In this document: positions 1 to 9,671 of the stretch, piece after piece | How the letters are laid out: each line of letters begins with the position of its first letter | Position numbering within the stretch: the stretch's first letter is position 1 | NCBI GenBank assembly: GCA_000955785.1 | Contig: JYOD01000020.1 | Coordinates: 48,450-112,449, forward strand | DNA: 64,000 nucleotides | Source: Burkholderiaceae bacterium 16 | GTDB taxonomy: Bacteria > Pseudomonadota > Gammaproteobacteria > Burkholderiales > Burkholderiaceae | Direction: 5' to 3' | Notes under the pieces: generated by a model | What the model was told of the DNA's origin: nothing | Databases searched by the model: none | Seen by the model: the letters and a program-made list of their open reading frames with translations, nothing else | Translations under genes and position numbers: made by a program

Positions 1-477
1 GGGCTCCAGGCCGAAGACCTGGACCCACTGCGCCAGCGTGCCGAGCAATCCGGCCACCAGCCAGGCAATCGCGAGCACATCGGTCATCGACTGGCGCTCC
101 AACGGGGACGCTGTCCGGCCTTGCCGCCAGGCTGCCCATATCACCGCGGCGGCAAGCGCGAGCACGAGTTCGGTGATCAGCCGGCTGCCCGACAGGTCGC
201 TCATGCCGGTCAGCCCTTGCGTGACGCCGGTGGCGATCAGCCAAAGGGGAAAGACGGCGATCCAGGGGAATTGAGCGGGAACGTCTCGAAAAGCGAGCCC
301 CGAGGCTTGCCGGTTTGCCGCGGCAGCAAGCGCGATGACGGCCAGCGCGAACAACAATGCCGAGGCCCATTCGCCGTAGAAAGTGGCAAGCGGGAGCGTG
401 TGACGGGAGACCAGTAGCGGCGCAATCAGTGCGACGGCGAGGAAGCTGAGGGGTATGGCTGACCGGGAGGGCAGCAT
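1..477 (-). CDS. PglL/Wzy-type O-oligosaccharyltransferase or O-antigen ligase (partial, runs off left edge)
   Basis: The minus-strand frame from an ATG at 477 stays open to base 1, giving the first 159 residues of a larger membrane protein. The N-terminus (motif LPLATFYGEWASALLF) matches the PglL_A region that opens pilin-glycosylation ligases and O-antigen polymerases, and alternating hydrophobic stretches follow. Such proteins transfer or polymerise lipid-linked glycans on the periplasmic side of the inner membrane. A TTG at 505-507 is an alternative start in the same frame. The C-terminal ligase loops are outside the window, so the family call rests on the N-terminus alone. Confidence 0.6.
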   Translation of the reverse strand, partial: MLPSRSAIPLSFLAVALIAPLLVSRHTLPLATFYGEWASALLFALAVIALAAAANRQASGLAFRDVPAQFPWIAVFPLWLIATGVTQGLTGMSDLSGSRLITELVLALAAAVIWAAWRQGRTASPLERQSMTDVLAIAWLVAGLLGTLAQWVQVFGLEP

Positions 478-538
478 GCGGAGCGCCTTGTTATGCCACG
501 TTGGCAAAAGGCGGATGATAGCTCGGGGAGCAGGCAAA

Positions 539-564
539 GAAAAAGCGCCCAAAGGCGCTTTTTC
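539..564 (-). terminator. Intrinsic terminator downstream of terC
   Basis: Near-perfect inverted repeat AAAAAGCGCC-CAAA-GGCGCTTTTT, with A and T tracts on both flanks so it can act in either direction. It lies about 38 bp past the terC stop and before the PglL-type gene, separating the two minus-strand units. Confidence 0.8.
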
Positions 565-601
565 TATTTGGACAGACAGTCTGCCGGCGGACTTTCGCCC
601 G

Positions 602-1297
602 TCAGGCCGGTTGTACCGACCGTTTCTGCAGCAGCTTGCCCACCACCACCACCAGCGCCGCGCCGATGGCGCCGAACACCAGGTGTGCATGCGGCACATG
701 CATCTCGAACCACGCAGCGTCCACCGGATCGCTCACCAGCATCTCGCCTGCCAGGTAGCCCAGCAGCGCCGCACCCAGCACGATGATGACGGGGAAGCGG
801 TCCATGACCTTGAGCAGGATGGTGCTGCCGAACACGATCAGGGGAATCGACAGGCCCAGGCCAACGATCAGCAGCATCAGCTGGCTGCCTTCCGGCCCCT
901 TCTGCGCCGCGGCGGCCACGGCCACCACGTTGTCGAGCGACATCACCAGGTCGGCGATCAGGATGGTGCGGATCGCGGACCAGATGTTGTCCTTGGCGTC
1001 GTGGCCGTCCTCGTCGTCTTCGCCGGTCAGCAGCTGCACGCCGATGTAGACCAGCAGCAAGGCGCCGACGATCTTCAGGTAAGGCAGGCTCAGCAGCTTG
1101 ACCGCGGCCACCGTCAGCACCACACGCATGATGATGGCAGCGGCGCTGCCCCAGAAGATGGCTTTCTTCTGCTGGGCGGGCGGCAGGTTGCGGGAGGCCA
1201 GTGCGATCACCACGGCGTTGTCGCCGGAGAGCACGATGTTGGTCAGGATGATGGATCCCAACGCGATCCAGAACGCGGTGGAGGACAACAGTTCCAC
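602..1297 (-). CDS. TerC family integral membrane protein
   Basis: 231-residue polytopic membrane protein of the TerC/YjbE family, whose members are linked to tellurite resistance and to manganese or other metal export. Two acidic membrane motifs typical of the family are visible: SGDNAVVIALA near residue 24 and DLVMSLDNVVAVAA near residue 115. A charged cytoplasmic loop (GEDDEDGHDAKD) separates the two halves. The start is GTG at 1297, chosen because AGGAG lies about 7 bp upstream. No yybP-ykoY-like manganese riboswitch was recognised in the upstream leader. The substrate cannot be assigned from sequence. Confidence 0.85.
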   Translation of the reverse strand: MELLSSTAFWIALGSIILTNIVLSGDNAVVIALASRNLPPAQQKKAIFWGSAAAIIMRVVLTVAAVKLLSLPYLKIVGALLLVYIGVQLLTGEDDEDGHDAKDNIWSAIRTILIADLVMSLDNVVAVAAAAQKGPEGSQLMLLIVGLGLSIPLIVFGSTILLKVMDRFPVIIVLGAALLGYLAGEMLVSDPVDAAWFEMHVPHAHLVFGAIGAALVVVVGKLLQKRSVQPA

Positions 1298-1488
1298 GGT
1301 AAAGCTCCTCGAGTTTCTAAATTATGATTCGAACGCCACATGCGTACCGATTATCACCGGTGCTCACGGAATTTCGGATGTCTGAGTCTTCAGACATGAA
1401 GATTTACCGTATCAAGCTTTCGATTCGGTTTCAATCGGCATGTCGCGCGCCTCCGGAGATACCCTAGGTGACTGGCGCTCCAGAATGA

Positions 1489-1516
1489 GATGCCCCCGCA
1501 CGGAGGCGGGGGCATC
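1489..1516 (-). terminator. Hairpin downstream of sucD
   Basis: Perfect 11-bp inverted repeat (GATGCCCCCGC / GCGGGGGCATC) with a 6-nt loop, about 87 bp past the sucD stop. It lacks a clear T-run, so it may be a weak or factor-assisted terminator or an mRNA-stabilising structure. The rest of the 305-bp sucD-terC gap shows no further recognisable element. Confidence 0.55.
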
Positions 1517-1602
1517 GAGGTCCGATGTGCGATTGCAGTCATGCAGCCGCACCGGCTCCGGCAATCTCTCCCGCCCGCAGGCGGAAAAGCTGCTGTTCGG
1601 TA

Positions 1603-2484
1603 TTACAGGATCGACTTGAGCAGGCGAGCCATTTCCGACGGATTCTTGGTGACCTTGATACCGCAGGCTTCCATGATTTCCAGCTTGGCTTGCGCCGTGT
1701 CGGCACCGCCCGAGATCAGCGCGCCGGCGTGGCCCATGCGCTTGCCCGGAGGCGCGGTCACGCCAGCGATAAAGCCAACCACCGGCTTCTTCATGTTTTC
1801 CTTGATCCAGTAAGCCGCATTGGCTTCGTCCGGACCACCGATTTCGCCGATCATGACCACGGCGTCCGTTTCGGGATCGTCGTTGAACATCTTCATGACG
1901 TCGATGTGCTTCAGGCCGTTGATGGGGTCGCCACCAATGCCCACGGCCGACGACTGGCCCATGCCCAGCGCGGTCAGCTGACCCACTGCTTCATAGGTCA
2001 GCGTGCCCGAGCGCGACACCACGCCGATGCGGCCCTTGCGGTGGATGTGGCCCGGCATGATGCCGATCTTGATTTCGTCAGGCGTGATCAGGCCCGGGCA
2101 GTTGGGTCCGAGCAGCAAGGTCTTCTTGTTGCCCTTCACCATCTTGTCCTTGAGCTCCATCATGTCGCGCACGGGGATGCCTTCGGTGATGCAGACCACC
2201 AGGTCCAGGTCAGCGTCAACGGCTTCCCAGATCGCGGCAGCGGCGCCGGCGGGCGGCACGTAGATCACGGAAACGGTGGCGCCGGTCGATGCCTTGGCAT
2301 CCTTGACGCTGGCGTAGATGGGAATGCCTTCGAAGTCTTCGCCGGCTTTCTTCGGGTTCACGCCGGCAACGAAGCAGTTCTTGCCGTTGGCGTAGTCGCG
2401 GCAGCCACGGGTGTGGAACTGGCCGGTCTTGCCGGTGATGCCCTGGGTGATGACCTTGGTGTCTTTATTGATCAGAATCGACAT
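1603..2484 (-). CDS. sucD: Succinate-CoA ligase [ADP-forming], alpha subunit
   Basis: TCA-cycle enzyme subunit that binds CoA and carries the phosphohistidine intermediate. The N-terminus [19 protein letters not shown] is the canonical SucD start and gives 293 residues, close to the usual family size; an in-frame ATG 24 bp upstream is less likely. The CoA-binding Rossmann region ([11 protein letters not shown]) and the active-site His segment ([10 protein letters not shown]) are intact. It lies 81 bp downstream of sucC on the same strand, so the two are almost certainly one operon. Confidence 0.97.
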   Translation of the reverse strand: MSILINKDTKVITQGITGKTGQFHTRGCRDYANGKNCFVAGVNPKKAGEDFEGIPIYASVKDAKASTGATVSVIYVPPAGAAAAIWEAVDADLDLVVCITEGIPVRDMMELKDKMVKGNKKTLLLGPNCPGLITPDEIKIGIMPGHIHRKGRIGVVSRSGTLTYEAVGQLTALGMGQSSAVGIGGDPINGLKHIDVMKMFNDDPETDAVVMIGEIGGPDEANAAYWIKENMKKPVVGFIAGVTAPPGKRMGHAGALISGGADTAQAKLEIMEACGIKVTKNPSEMARLLKSIL

Positions 2485-2565
2485 GCTGTAATCCTTTGCT
2501 TGGCTCAAAGCAGCGCGCGAAGGCCTGGCCCCGGCGCGCTGCTGGCGTTCGTGTTCGCGTCTGGC

Positions 2566-3732
2566 TTACTTGCCCGCGGCAGCAGCCACGACCTTCTGGG
2601 CGGCTTCTTCCATGGTGTCGGCCGCGATGATGGGCAGGCCCGAGTCGGCCAGCATCTTCTTGCCGATCTCTTCGTTGGTACCCTTCATGCGCACGACCAG
2701 CGGCACGGACAGCGACACGGCCTTGGATGCAGCGATCACGCCTTCGGCGATCACGTCGCAACGCATGATGCCGCCGAAGATGTTGACCAGGATGGCCTTC
2801 AGGTTCGGGTTCTTGAGCATCAGCTTGAAGGCTTCGGTCACCTTCTCGGTGGTGGCACCGCCGCCCACGTCGAGGAAGTTGGCCGGCTCGCCGCCGAACA
2901 GCTTGATGGTGTCCATGGTGGCCATGGCCAGGCCGGCGCCGTTCACCAGGCAGCCGATATTGCCGTCCAGCGAGATGTAGGCCAGGTCGAACTTCGAAGC
3001 TTCGATTTCGTTCGCGTCTTCTTCGTCCAGGTCACGGTACGCGACGATTTCCGGGTGACGGAACAGGGCGTTGGAGTCGAAGTTGAACTTGGCGTCCAGT
3101 GCGATCACCTTGCCGTCGCCGGTCAGGATCAGCGGGTTGATTTCGGCCAGCGATGCGTCGGTGTCCCAGAACGCCTTGTACAGGCCTTGCAGGGCCTGGC
3201 GGGCTTGGGGAACGCTTGCGTCGGGCACGCCGATCTTGCGGGCGATATCGTCGGCGTCAGCGTCCAGCAGGCCGGCGGACGGGTCGATGATCAGCGTGTG
3301 GATCTTTTCCGGGCTGTGGGCAGCGACTTCTTCGATGTCCATGCCGCCTTCGCTGGAGGCCATCAGGGCCACCTTTTGCGAAACGCGGTCGACGACCAGG
3401 CTGACGTACAGTTCCTTCTTGATGTCCGCGCCTTCTTCGATCAGCAGGCGGTTCACCTTCTTGCCTTCCGGGCCGGTCTGGTGCGTGACCAGGGTCATGC
3501 CCAGGATGTTGCTGGCGTAGGTCTTGACCTCGTCGATGCTCTTGGCCACCTTCACGCCGCCACCCTTGCCGCGGCCGCCCGCGTGGATCTGCGCTTTGAC
3601 GACCCATACCGGGCCGCCCAGTTGTTCAGCAGCCTTCAGGGCCTCATCGACCGAGAACGCGGGGATGCCGCGCGGAACCGGCACATTGTATTTGCGCAGG
3701 ATTTCCTTGCCTTGGTACTCATGGATATTCAT
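2566..3732 (-). CDS. sucC: Succinate-CoA ligase [ADP-forming], beta subunit
   Basis: 388 residues, the same length as typical SucC. It begins [20 protein letters not shown], the hallmark N-terminus, followed by the ATP-grasp fold ([19 protein letters not shown]) and a C-terminal CoA-ligase domain ([14 protein letters not shown]). It partners with SucD in the TCA cycle, converting succinyl-CoA to succinate with nucleotide phosphorylation. It is the promoter-proximal gene of sucCD and sits 68 bp downstream of the DUF2889 gene on the same strand. Confidence 0.97.
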   Translation of the reverse strand: MNIHEYQGKEILRKYNVPVPRGIPAFSVDEALKAAEQLGGPVWVVKAQIHAGGRGKGGGVKVAKSIDEVKTYASNILGMTLVTHQTGPEGKKVNRLLIEEGADIKKELYVSLVVDRVSQKVALMASSEGGMDIEEVAAHSPEKIHTLIIDPSAGLLDADADDIARKIGVPDASVPQARQALQGLYKAFWDTDASLAEINPLILTGDGKVIALDAKFNFDSNALFRHPEIVAYRDLDEEDANEIEASKFDLAYISLDGNIGCLVNGAGLAMATMDTIKLFGGEPANFLDVGGGATTEKVTEAFKLMLKNPNLKAILVNIFGGIMRCDVIAEGVIAASKAVSLSVPLVVRMKGTNEEIGKKMLADSGLPIIAADTMEEAAQKVVAAAAGK

Positions 3733-3800
3733 GCGTGTTTCCTTTCGGGTAGGCGTAAAAAGTGGAGATGGAATCTCGGCGGATAGCAGGCCGGCCTGGC

Positions 3801-4475
3801 TTAGCCGGAGGTGCCGGTAGGCCTGCGGGACGTGGCGCCGCCATCGGTGGCGGCGAGCGCCTCCGAAGGTTGCGCCGCCGGGATCGGTGACCCCTCGGTC
3901 TTGATCCTCGGCTTTGGCTGGTGACCATACCAGCGCGGGTAAAACTGGCGCACCACCTCACCTTCGAAATGCAGGGCATGGCAGCCGTGCAACTGGTAAG
4001 GCGGTTCGGGATTGGTGTCTTCGGCGCCGGCGTCACGGATATTGAACACGTCGCCGGCAAAGGCCTGGATCGCGGTGGTCGGCAGCACGCCGGCCAGTTC
4101 GGTCAGGTGCGTGCAGCCCGACACGCCGGACAGGTGCTCTTTCACCGCCTTGCGGAAACCCTTCATCAGGTTCAGGCCGATCAGCTTGCGATAGGCCGGG
4201 CCGATGGTGTCGCACTGGCCGGGATACGGTACCCAGTCTGAACAGGCATCGGCGTCCACGACGTTCATGCGCAGGTCAATGGTGATGCGCAGCCACAAAT
4301 CATGCAGCGGCTCGCCCAACGGGCGCACGCCGCCACCGGCAAGCGGGATCTCACGGGGCTTGGTGTCGGTCAGGCGCGCCTCGATATCCCATAGGCCATC
4401 GTCCCTAAGATAGGCCTCGGCCGTGATGGCACGACGGTGGCGCAGGGCGCGATTGACGGGCGGGGAAAGCGGCAT
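3801..4475 (-). CDS. DUF2889 domain-containing protein
   Basis: 224-residue soluble protein of unknown function. The core ([20 protein letters not shown], then [12 protein letters not shown], and GCTHLTEL further on) matches the DUF2889 family, often found beside recA/sucCD in Burkholderiaceae. The C-terminal ~40 residues are Pro/Ala/Thr-rich and probably disordered. It is on the same strand as sucCD with a 68-bp gap, so co-transcription is possible. The ~300-bp region upstream (4476-4775), before recX, holds no other gene that I can see. Confidence 0.8.
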   Translation of the reverse strand: MPLSPPVNRALRHRRAITAEAYLRDDGLWDIEARLTDTKPREIPLAGGGVRPLGEPLHDLWLRITIDLRMNVVDADACSDWVPYPGQCDTIGPAYRKLIGLNLMKGFRKAVKEHLSGVSGCTHLTELAGVLPTTAIQAFAGDVFNIRDAGAEDTNPEPPYQLHGCHALHFEGEVVRQFYPRWYGHQPKPRIKTEGSPIPAAQPSEALAATDGGATSRRPTGTSG

Positions 4476-4775
4476 AACACCAGGCAGGAGCGGGAGAAAA
4501 GGACGGCTGGGCCGGAAAACCGCAGGATTTTAACATGCCGGACAACCTTGGCCGGGAACAAACTGCACCCCGGGCTGTTGCCGGGAATTGTCGAGTGACG
4601 GGCAAGCGCTGTGGAGCGCAAAAATGCGCGGATGCGCGGGACTGAACCGGTGCCCGGATCACATGCGGTCAGCGCGGAATACGCCTACTTGCAAATCAGG
4701 TATGCGCACCACGCCAGTGCAAGACGCCATCGAGGCATCACTTCGGACCGCGATCCGGCAGGTCCGCCGGCGGCA

Positions 4776-5243
4776 TCAGTCGCTGCCGTCCAGCCACTCA
4801 TCCGCCCCCTTGATCACCTGGCTCACCACCGAGCGGGAAAAACCGCGCGCCACCAGAAAGCGGATCTGCTTGGCCTTTTCCTCGGGCGTGGCGGGTGGCG
4901 TGCCGAAACGCTTCTGCCAGACGGCACGGCCGCGCTCCAGTTCGGAGCCGCGCAGGCGCTCCTGCAGGTCGGCGAGCTGTTCGCCGCCGAGCTGGTGGGT
5001 GCGGGCTTCCTGCATGACGCGGGCGGCGCCATAGCGGCTGGCGCGCCGGTGCACCAGGCTATCGACGAAGCGCTCGTTGGACAGCCAGTTCTCGCGCTCC
5101 AGCGCATCCAGCAGTTGCTCCAGGGCTTCGGGCGATTCGGCGTGCGGTGCCAGCTTGCGCGCCAGTTCCGCCCGGCTGTGCTCGCGCCGCGACAGGTAGC
5201 CTACGGCGCGGGCCTTCAGGGAAAGAGGGGGACGGGTGGCCAT
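4776..5243 (-). CDS. recX: Regulatory protein RecX
   Basis: 155-residue RecX, an inhibitor that binds RecA filaments and modulates recombinase and coprotease activity. The family pattern of three-helix repeats is visible: LKARAVGYLSRREHSRAELARKL at the N-terminus, then the WLSNERFVDSLVHRRASRYG block and a C-terminal KRFGTPPATPEEKAKQIRFL repeat. It lies 138 bp downstream of recA on the same strand, with a terminator between, so some recX expression probably comes from read-through. Confidence 0.93.
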   Translation of the reverse strand: MATRPPLSLKARAVGYLSRREHSRAELARKLAPHAESPEALEQLLDALERENWLSNERFVDSLVHRRASRYGAARVMQEARTHQLGGEQLADLQERLRGSELERGRAVWQKRFGTPPATPEEKAKQIRFLVARGFSRSVVSQVIKGADEWLDGSD

Positions 5244-5299
5244 GAAGACGGAGCTCGGTAGTGTGAGCTCGACATCGAGCTGCGAAAATGCGCTTCAAA

Positions 5300-5343
5300 A
5301 ACGCAAACCGGGGCGGCGCGCGTCGCTGCGCGTGCCGCCCCGG
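5300..5343 (-). terminator. recA terminator
   Basis: On the minus strand, 38 bp past the recA stop, a 10-bp perfect stem (CCGGGGCGGC / GCCGCCCCGG) with further internal GCGC pairing is followed by a T-rich stretch (TTTGCGTTTTTG). This fits an intrinsic terminator that would separate recA from recX or attenuate transcription between them. Confidence 0.7.
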
Positions 5344-5381
5344 GCGGGGTTCGCGGCCGGGAGCGCCCCGGCCGGCAAAGC

Positions 5382-6449
5382 TCAGTCTTCGGCGGTGGCC
5401 ACAGCGGCGGCCGGCGTGCCGTTCATCAGCACAACGCCCAGCGATTCGCGCACCTTGTTTTCGATCTCGTCGGCGATATCGGGATTTTCGCGCAGGTATT
5501 CACGCGCGTTGTCCTTGCCCTGGCCGATCTTCTCGCCCTTGTAGCTGTACCAGGCGCCGGACTTCTCTACGATCTTGGCGTCCACGCCCAGATCGATGAT
5601 TTCGCCCTGGCGCGAGATGCCCTGGCCATAGAGGATGTCGAAGAAGGCTTCGCGGAACGGCGGCGAGACCTTGTTCTTGACCACCTTGACCTTGGTTTCG
5701 TTGCCGATCACCTCGTCGCCCTTCTTGATCGAGCCGATGCGGCGGATATCCAGGCGCACCGAGGCGTAGAACTTCAGCGCATTGCCGCCGGTGGTGGTTT
5801 CGGGCGAACCGAACATCACGCCGATCTTCATGCGGATCTGGTTGATGAAGATCACCAGGCAGTTGGTGCGCTTGATGGTGCCGGTCAGCTTGCGCAGCGC
5901 CTGGCTCATCAGGCGGGCCTGCAGGCCAGGCAGCGAATCGCCCATCTCGCCTTCGATTTCGGCCTTGGGCACCAAGGCCGCCACCGAGTCGATCACGATC
6001 AGGTCGACCGAGCCCGAGCGCACCAGCGCATCGGTGATTTCCAGGGCCTGCTCGCCGGTGTCCGGCTGGGAGATCAGCAGATCGCCAACCGCCACGCCCA
6101 GCTTGCTGGCGTAGTTGACGTCGAGCGCATGCTCGGCGTCGATAAAGGCGCAGGTGCCGCCCAGCTTCTGCATCTCGGCCACGACCTGCAGCGTCAGGGT
6201 GGTCTTGCCCGAGGATTCCGGACCGTAGATTTCCACCACGCGGCCGCGCGGCAGGCCGCCAACGCCCAGTGCGATGTCCAGGCCCAGCGAGCCGGTGGAC
6301 ACGACCTGGATATCCTGCTCGACTTCGGCATCGCCCATTTTCATGATCGAGCCCTTGCCGAACTGCTTCTCGATCTGGGCCAGCGCGGCCGCCAGCGCCT
6401 TCTGCTTTTCGGCGCTTACGCCAGCACTCGCCTTCTTGCCGTCATCCAT
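5382..6449 (-). CDS. recA: Recombinase RecA
   Basis: 355-residue RecA, the ATP-dependent strand-exchange protein that also triggers LexA self-cleavage. The Walker A motif GPESSGKT is at residues 76-83; downstream are [15 protein letters not shown] (Walker B), the loop-1/loop-2 DNA-binding region ([24 protein letters not shown]) and the [12 protein letters not shown] segment. It is driven by a promoter at 6671-6699 overlapped by a LexA box, giving a leader of about 215 nt. Confidence 0.98.
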   Translation of the reverse strand: MDDGKKASAGVSAEKQKALAAALAQIEKQFGKGSIMKMGDAEVEQDIQVVSTGSLGLDIALGVGGLPRGRVVEIYGPESSGKTTLTLQVVAEMQKLGGTCAFIDAEHALDVNYASKLGVAVGDLLISQPDTGEQALEITDALVRSGSVDLIVIDSVAALVPKAEIEGEMGDSLPGLQARLMSQALRKLTGTIKRTNCLVIFINQIRMKIGVMFGSPETTTGGNALKFYASVRLDIRRIGSIKKGDEVIGNETKVKVVKNKVSPPFREAFFDILYGQGISRQGEIIDLGVDAKIVEKSGAWYSYKGEKIGQGKDNAREYLRENPDIADEIENKVRESLGVVLMNGTPAAAVATAED

Positions 6450-6670
6450 GGTCGTCCTTCCGTCAATGGTGTATAAATAGGCCGCATGTGGCGCGCCACC
6501 CGCTTTTTGCGGACAACCGCCCAGCCCGCGCCGCGCCGCGAACTCCTGATGACGATGAACCTGGCAGCAGGGGCAAACATTGGGGCGAACGTTCGGTAAA
6601 AAACCAGTACAAATTCAGTGAAGCCCGGTTTGCATCGATGACAAATCGAATGCGACCGGCATAAGCGGGT

Positions 6671-6699
6671 ACTGTATAAAAAAACAGTATGCTTGGCAA
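6671..6699 (-). promoter_or_regulatory. recA sigma-70 promoter with embedded SOS (LexA) box
   Basis: On the minus strand a -35 TTGCCA (6694-6699) and a -10 TACAGT (6671-6676) are separated by 17 bp. A perfect LexA box CTGT-N8-ACAG (6672-6687; full site TACTGTTTTTTTATACAGT on the minus strand) covers the spacer and -10 element, so LexA would block RNA polymerase. The divergent response regulator begins about 73 bp away on the other side. Confidence 0.85.
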
Positions 6700-6759
6700 G
6701 TCCCGCCCGCGTCATTTGATGGAAAGGGGCGACACAGCCGGGCCAGGGTGGAGACAACC

Positions 6760-7446
6760 ATGCGTATTCTGATCGCCGAAGATGACGATGTGCTGGCAGA
6801 TGGCCTGACGCGCTCGCTACGTCACTCGGGCTATGCCGTCGACCATGTGGCCAGCGGGGTCGAAGCCGATTCCGCGCTGTCGACCCAGACCTTCGACCTG
6901 CTGATCCTCGATCTCGGCCTGCCGCGCATGCCCGGGCTGGAGGTGCTCAAGCGGCTGCGCACTCGCGGCGCCATGCTGCCGGTGCTGATCCTGACCGCGG
7001 CCGATGGCGTCGACGAGCGTGTCAAGGGCCTGGACCTGGGCGCCGACGACTACATGGCCAAGCCCTTCGCGCTGTCGGAACTGGAAGCGCGGGTGCGCGC
7101 GCTGGTGCGGCGCGGCACGGGCGGCGGCGCCACGCTGACCCACCACGGCCCGCTCGCCTTCGACCAGGTCGGCCGCATCGCCTACCTGAACGATCAGATG
7201 CTGGATCTCTCGGCGCGCGAAGTGGGATTGCTTGAGATCCTGCTCACCCGCACCGGGCGGCTGGTGTCGAAGGAGCAGCTGGTCGACCACCTGTGCGAAT
7301 GGGGCGAGGAGGTCAGCAACAACGCCATCGAAGTCTACGTGCACCGGCTGCGCAAGAAGATCGAGGTGGGTGGCATCCGCATTGCCACGGTACGCGGGCT
7401 GGGCTACTGCCTGGAGAAATTCCAGGCCGCCGTGGCGCACGACTAG
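6760..7446 (+). CDS. Response regulator, OmpR/TctD family
   Basis: 228-residue two-component regulator. The receiver domain (residues 1-~115) has the acidic pocket EDD (7-9), phospho-acceptor Asp51 (LILDLGLP) and conserved Lys in YMAKPF. The C-terminal winged-helix DNA-binding domain carries the VYVHRLRKKIE recognition region. ATG at 6760 is preferred over a GTG 12 bp upstream because it starts the canonical MRILIAEDD. It is followed by its partner kinase after 97 bp. TctD/QseB-like regulators often control tricarboxylate or organic-acid transport; the target here is not shown by sequence. Confidence 0.92.
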   Translation: MRILIAEDDDVLADGLTRSLRHSGYAVDHVASGVEADSALSTQTFDLLILDLGLPRMPGLEVLKRLRTRGAMLPVLILTAADGVDERVKGLDLGADDYMAKPFALSELEARVRALVRRGTGGGATLTHHGPLAFDQVGRIAYLNDQMLDLSAREVGLLEILLTRTGRLVSKEQLVDHLCEWGEEVSNNAIEVYVHRLRKKIEVGGIRIATVRGLGYCLEKFQAAVAHD

Positions 7447-7521
7447 GAGTCGCCATTAGAATCGGAATCAGCAACAGAACCCGCGCCATCCTTGCTTCAT
7501 TGCCTGCCGGCCACGCCGCCA

Positions 7522-7660
7522 GGCCCTGCCACACCTTTTCCCAATGAGCCTGCTGCGACTGCCCCGGCGGCGCCAGCGGCCCGCGCGCGCCGCCCCTCCT
7601 CCCTCCGCGCCTGACGAGATCGTCAGCGACGAAGCGCTGGCCGGGGCCCTGCCACACCTT
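7522..7660 (+). repeat. 16-bp direct repeat around the kinase start
   Basis: GGCCCTGCCACACCTT occurs at 7522-7537, just before the kinase ATG, and again at 7645-7660 inside the coding region, 123 bp apart. It may mark a small past duplication, or a repeat that could mediate deletion of the N-terminal 30-40 codons. Confidence 0.6.
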
Positions 7661-9100
7661 GAAGACAGCGCCGGCCACCCGTCGCCGCGCTCGCTGTTCG
7701 GCGAGATCCTGGACTGGATGCTGGCGCCGCTGCTCCTGCTGTGGCCGATGAGCATTGCGGTGACCTACCTGGTGGCAAAATCGATCGCCAACGGCCCTTT
7801 CGACCGCTCGCTGGAGGCCAGCGCCATTGTGCTCTCGCAGCAGGTGCGCGAGGTCAACGGGCGCGTCACGCTGCAACTGCCGCTGTCCGCGCGCGAGATC
7901 CTGCGCGCCGATGAAACCGACAATATCTACTACCAGGTGGTGGGCACGCATGGCGAATTCGTCGCCGGCGACAACGACATGCCGCTGCCAGGCGAAGACG
8001 ACCGCGGCCATGCCGGGCTGGTCTCGCTGCGCGATGACCGCATCGCGGGCAACGACGTGCGCGTGGCCTACACCTATGTCGATCTCAAGCAGGGCGGCGA
8101 CGCGCAGCCGGTGTTGGTGCAGGTTGGCGAAACCCTCGACAAGCGCGCGCGCCTGGCCAACGAAATCATCAAGGGCGTGATCCTGCCGCAGTTCGTGATC
8201 CTGCCGCTGGCGGTGGTGCTGGTGTGGTTCGGCCTGACGCGCGGGCTGGCCCCGCTGACCGCGATCCAGCAGCGCATCCGCGCACGCAATCCCGGCGACA
8301 CCAGCCCCATCGACGAACACGCCGCACCGCAGGAAATCACGCCGCTGGTGGCCTCGTTCAACGACCTGCTGGCGCGGCTCGACGTTTCCGTGCAGACGCA
8401 AAAGCGCTTTATCGCCGATGCCGCCCACCAGATGAAAACGCCGCTGGCCGGGCTGCGCATGCAGGCGGAACTGGCGCAGCGCGAACAGTCGCCGGAGGAA
8501 CTGCGCAAATCGCTGGCGCAGATCGCCGGCAGCTCGGAGCGCGCCGCCCACATGGTGACGCAGCTGCTGTCGCTGGCGCGCATGGAAAACCTGGCCGGCG
8601 CGGGCAACATGGCGCCGCTTGATCTGGCCGCCCTGGCGCGCGATGTGGTCAAGGACTGGTTGCCGCAGGCCTGGGCGCGCCGCATCGATCTGGGCGTGGA
8701 TGCCGACGACCACCCCGTGATGGTGCAAGGCAACCGCCTGATGCTGACGGAGATGCTCAACAACCTGATCGACAACGCCATCCGCTACACGCCCGCGGAT
8801 GGCCACGCTACCGTGCGGGTCAGCGCCGATGCATTCGAGCCTTTCGCGTATCTCGAAGTGGAAGACACCGGGCCCGGCATCCCGGTGTCCGAACGCGAGC
8901 GCGTGATGGAGCGGTTCTACCGCGTACTCGGCACCAAGACCCAGGGCAGTGGCCTGGGCCTGGCCATCGTGCGAGAGATCGTGCAGCAGCATGGCGGCGA
9001 CGTCAGCATTCTCGACCACGTCTACCAGACGGAGCCGCGCCTGGCCGGCGCCTGCTTCCGCATTACGCTGCGCCGGCCCTCCACCCTGGAGCCAGCATGA
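7544..9100 (+). CDS. Sensor histidine kinase, TctE-like
   Basis: 518-residue membrane kinase. An unusual ~50-residue cytoplasmic Arg/Pro/Ala-rich extension precedes TM1 (~55-80). A periplasmic 2CSK_N-type sensor (~81-210), TM2 (~212-230) and HAMP linker follow. The HisKA motif has phospho-accepting His295 (DAAHQMKTPLAGL); N box (NNLIDNAIRYTP) and G boxes (DTGPGIP, GSGLGLAIV) complete the ATPase domain. It pairs with the upstream regulator and overlaps the next gene by 4 bp (ATGA), suggesting a shared transcript. The exact start is uncertain because the extension is poorly conserved in type. Confidence 0.9.
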   Translation: MSLLRLPRRRQRPARAAPPPSAPDEIVSDEALAGALPHLEDSAGHPSPRSLFGEILDWMLAPLLLLWPMSIAVTYLVAKSIANGPFDRSLEASAIVLSQQVREVNGRVTLQLPLSAREILRADETDNIYYQVVGTHGEFVAGDNDMPLPGEDDRGHAGLVSLRDDRIAGNDVRVAYTYVDLKQGGDAQPVLVQVGETLDKRARLANEIIKGVILPQFVILPLAVVLVWFGLTRGLAPLTAIQQRIRARNPGDTSPIDEHAAPQEITPLVASFNDLLARLDVSVQTQKRFIADAAHQMKTPLAGLRMQAELAQREQSPEELRKSLAQIAGSSERAAHMVTQLLSLARMENLAGAGNMAPLDLAALARDVVKDWLPQAWARRIDLGVDADDHPVMVQGNRLMLTEMLNNLIDNAIRYTPADGHATVRVSADAFEPFAYLEVEDTGPGIPVSERERVMERFYRVLGTKTQGSGLGLAIVREIVQQHGGDVSILDHVYQTEPRLAGACFRITLRRPSTLEPA

Positions 9101-9414
9101 ACGATCCCGATCACACACGCGGCGGGCGCGACCAGGCCGACCAGTCCGAACGGCGCGCCTGGCATCGCAACCTGTGCTGGATCGCCGTGCTGCTGTCGAT
9201 CTGGTTCGTGGTCACCTTCGGCGTGGCCTGGTTCGCCCGCGACCTGCGCTTCGATTTCTTCGGCTGGCCCTTCTCCTTCTGGGTCGGCGCACAGGGGGCC
9301 CTGGTCGTCTACGTCCTGATGGCGGCGCTCTATGCCTGGCGCATGAACCGCGACAACGACGAAGATGCCGACAACGGTGGCGCGCCCGCCCGGCAGCATA
9401 ACGATGCTGCATAG
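9097..9414 (+). CDS. DUF4212 (sodium/substrate symporter small subunit) protein
   Basis: 105 residues with two predicted membrane segments (NLCWIAVLLSIWFVVTFGVAWF and FSFWVGAQGALVVYVLMAALYAWRMN), matching DUF4212, the small-subunit family that usually precedes a sodium:solute symporter gene. Here it overlaps the kinase stop by 4 bp, and no large symporter subunit follows; the next gene, 258 bp on, is an MFS transporter. The C-terminal tail is acidic and Asn-rich. It may work with a symporter encoded elsewhere or with the two-component system. Confidence 0.75.
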   Translation: MNDPDHTRGGRDQADQSERRAWHRNLCWIAVLLSIWFVVTFGVAWFARDLRFDFFGWPFSFWVGAQGALVVYVLMAALYAWRMNRDNDEDADNGGAPARQHNDAA

Positions 9415-9671
9415 CAAGAAATACAGGCGCGCCCCTTAACACTGGTTTCAGTGCGATTTTCCGCAGCCGCGCGCGTCGCGACGCAGCAATGCCACGCCCG
9501 TTTTTTGCCTAGCGTATACCCCGAGCACTTTGCGGTGTACGGCGCGGAAATTGTCAGAACGCAGTAAGTTTCACCACCCACAATCCATTGCAACTTCGGA
9601 GGTGATCGTGCGTGCTAGAGCTGGAGCGCGCATGCAGCCCCGAAAGATTCCGATCACAAACGGAGGAGACA

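Noticed and set aside
1298..1602. Manganese (yybP-ykoY) riboswitch before terC
   Set aside because: The TerC family is often under this riboswitch, but its conserved core sequences were not found in the leader.
1525..3786. Long plus-strand open frame across sucCD
   Set aside because: It is a shadow of sucD and sucC caused by high GC content; its translation is rich in His, Arg, Val and Gln without any family pattern.
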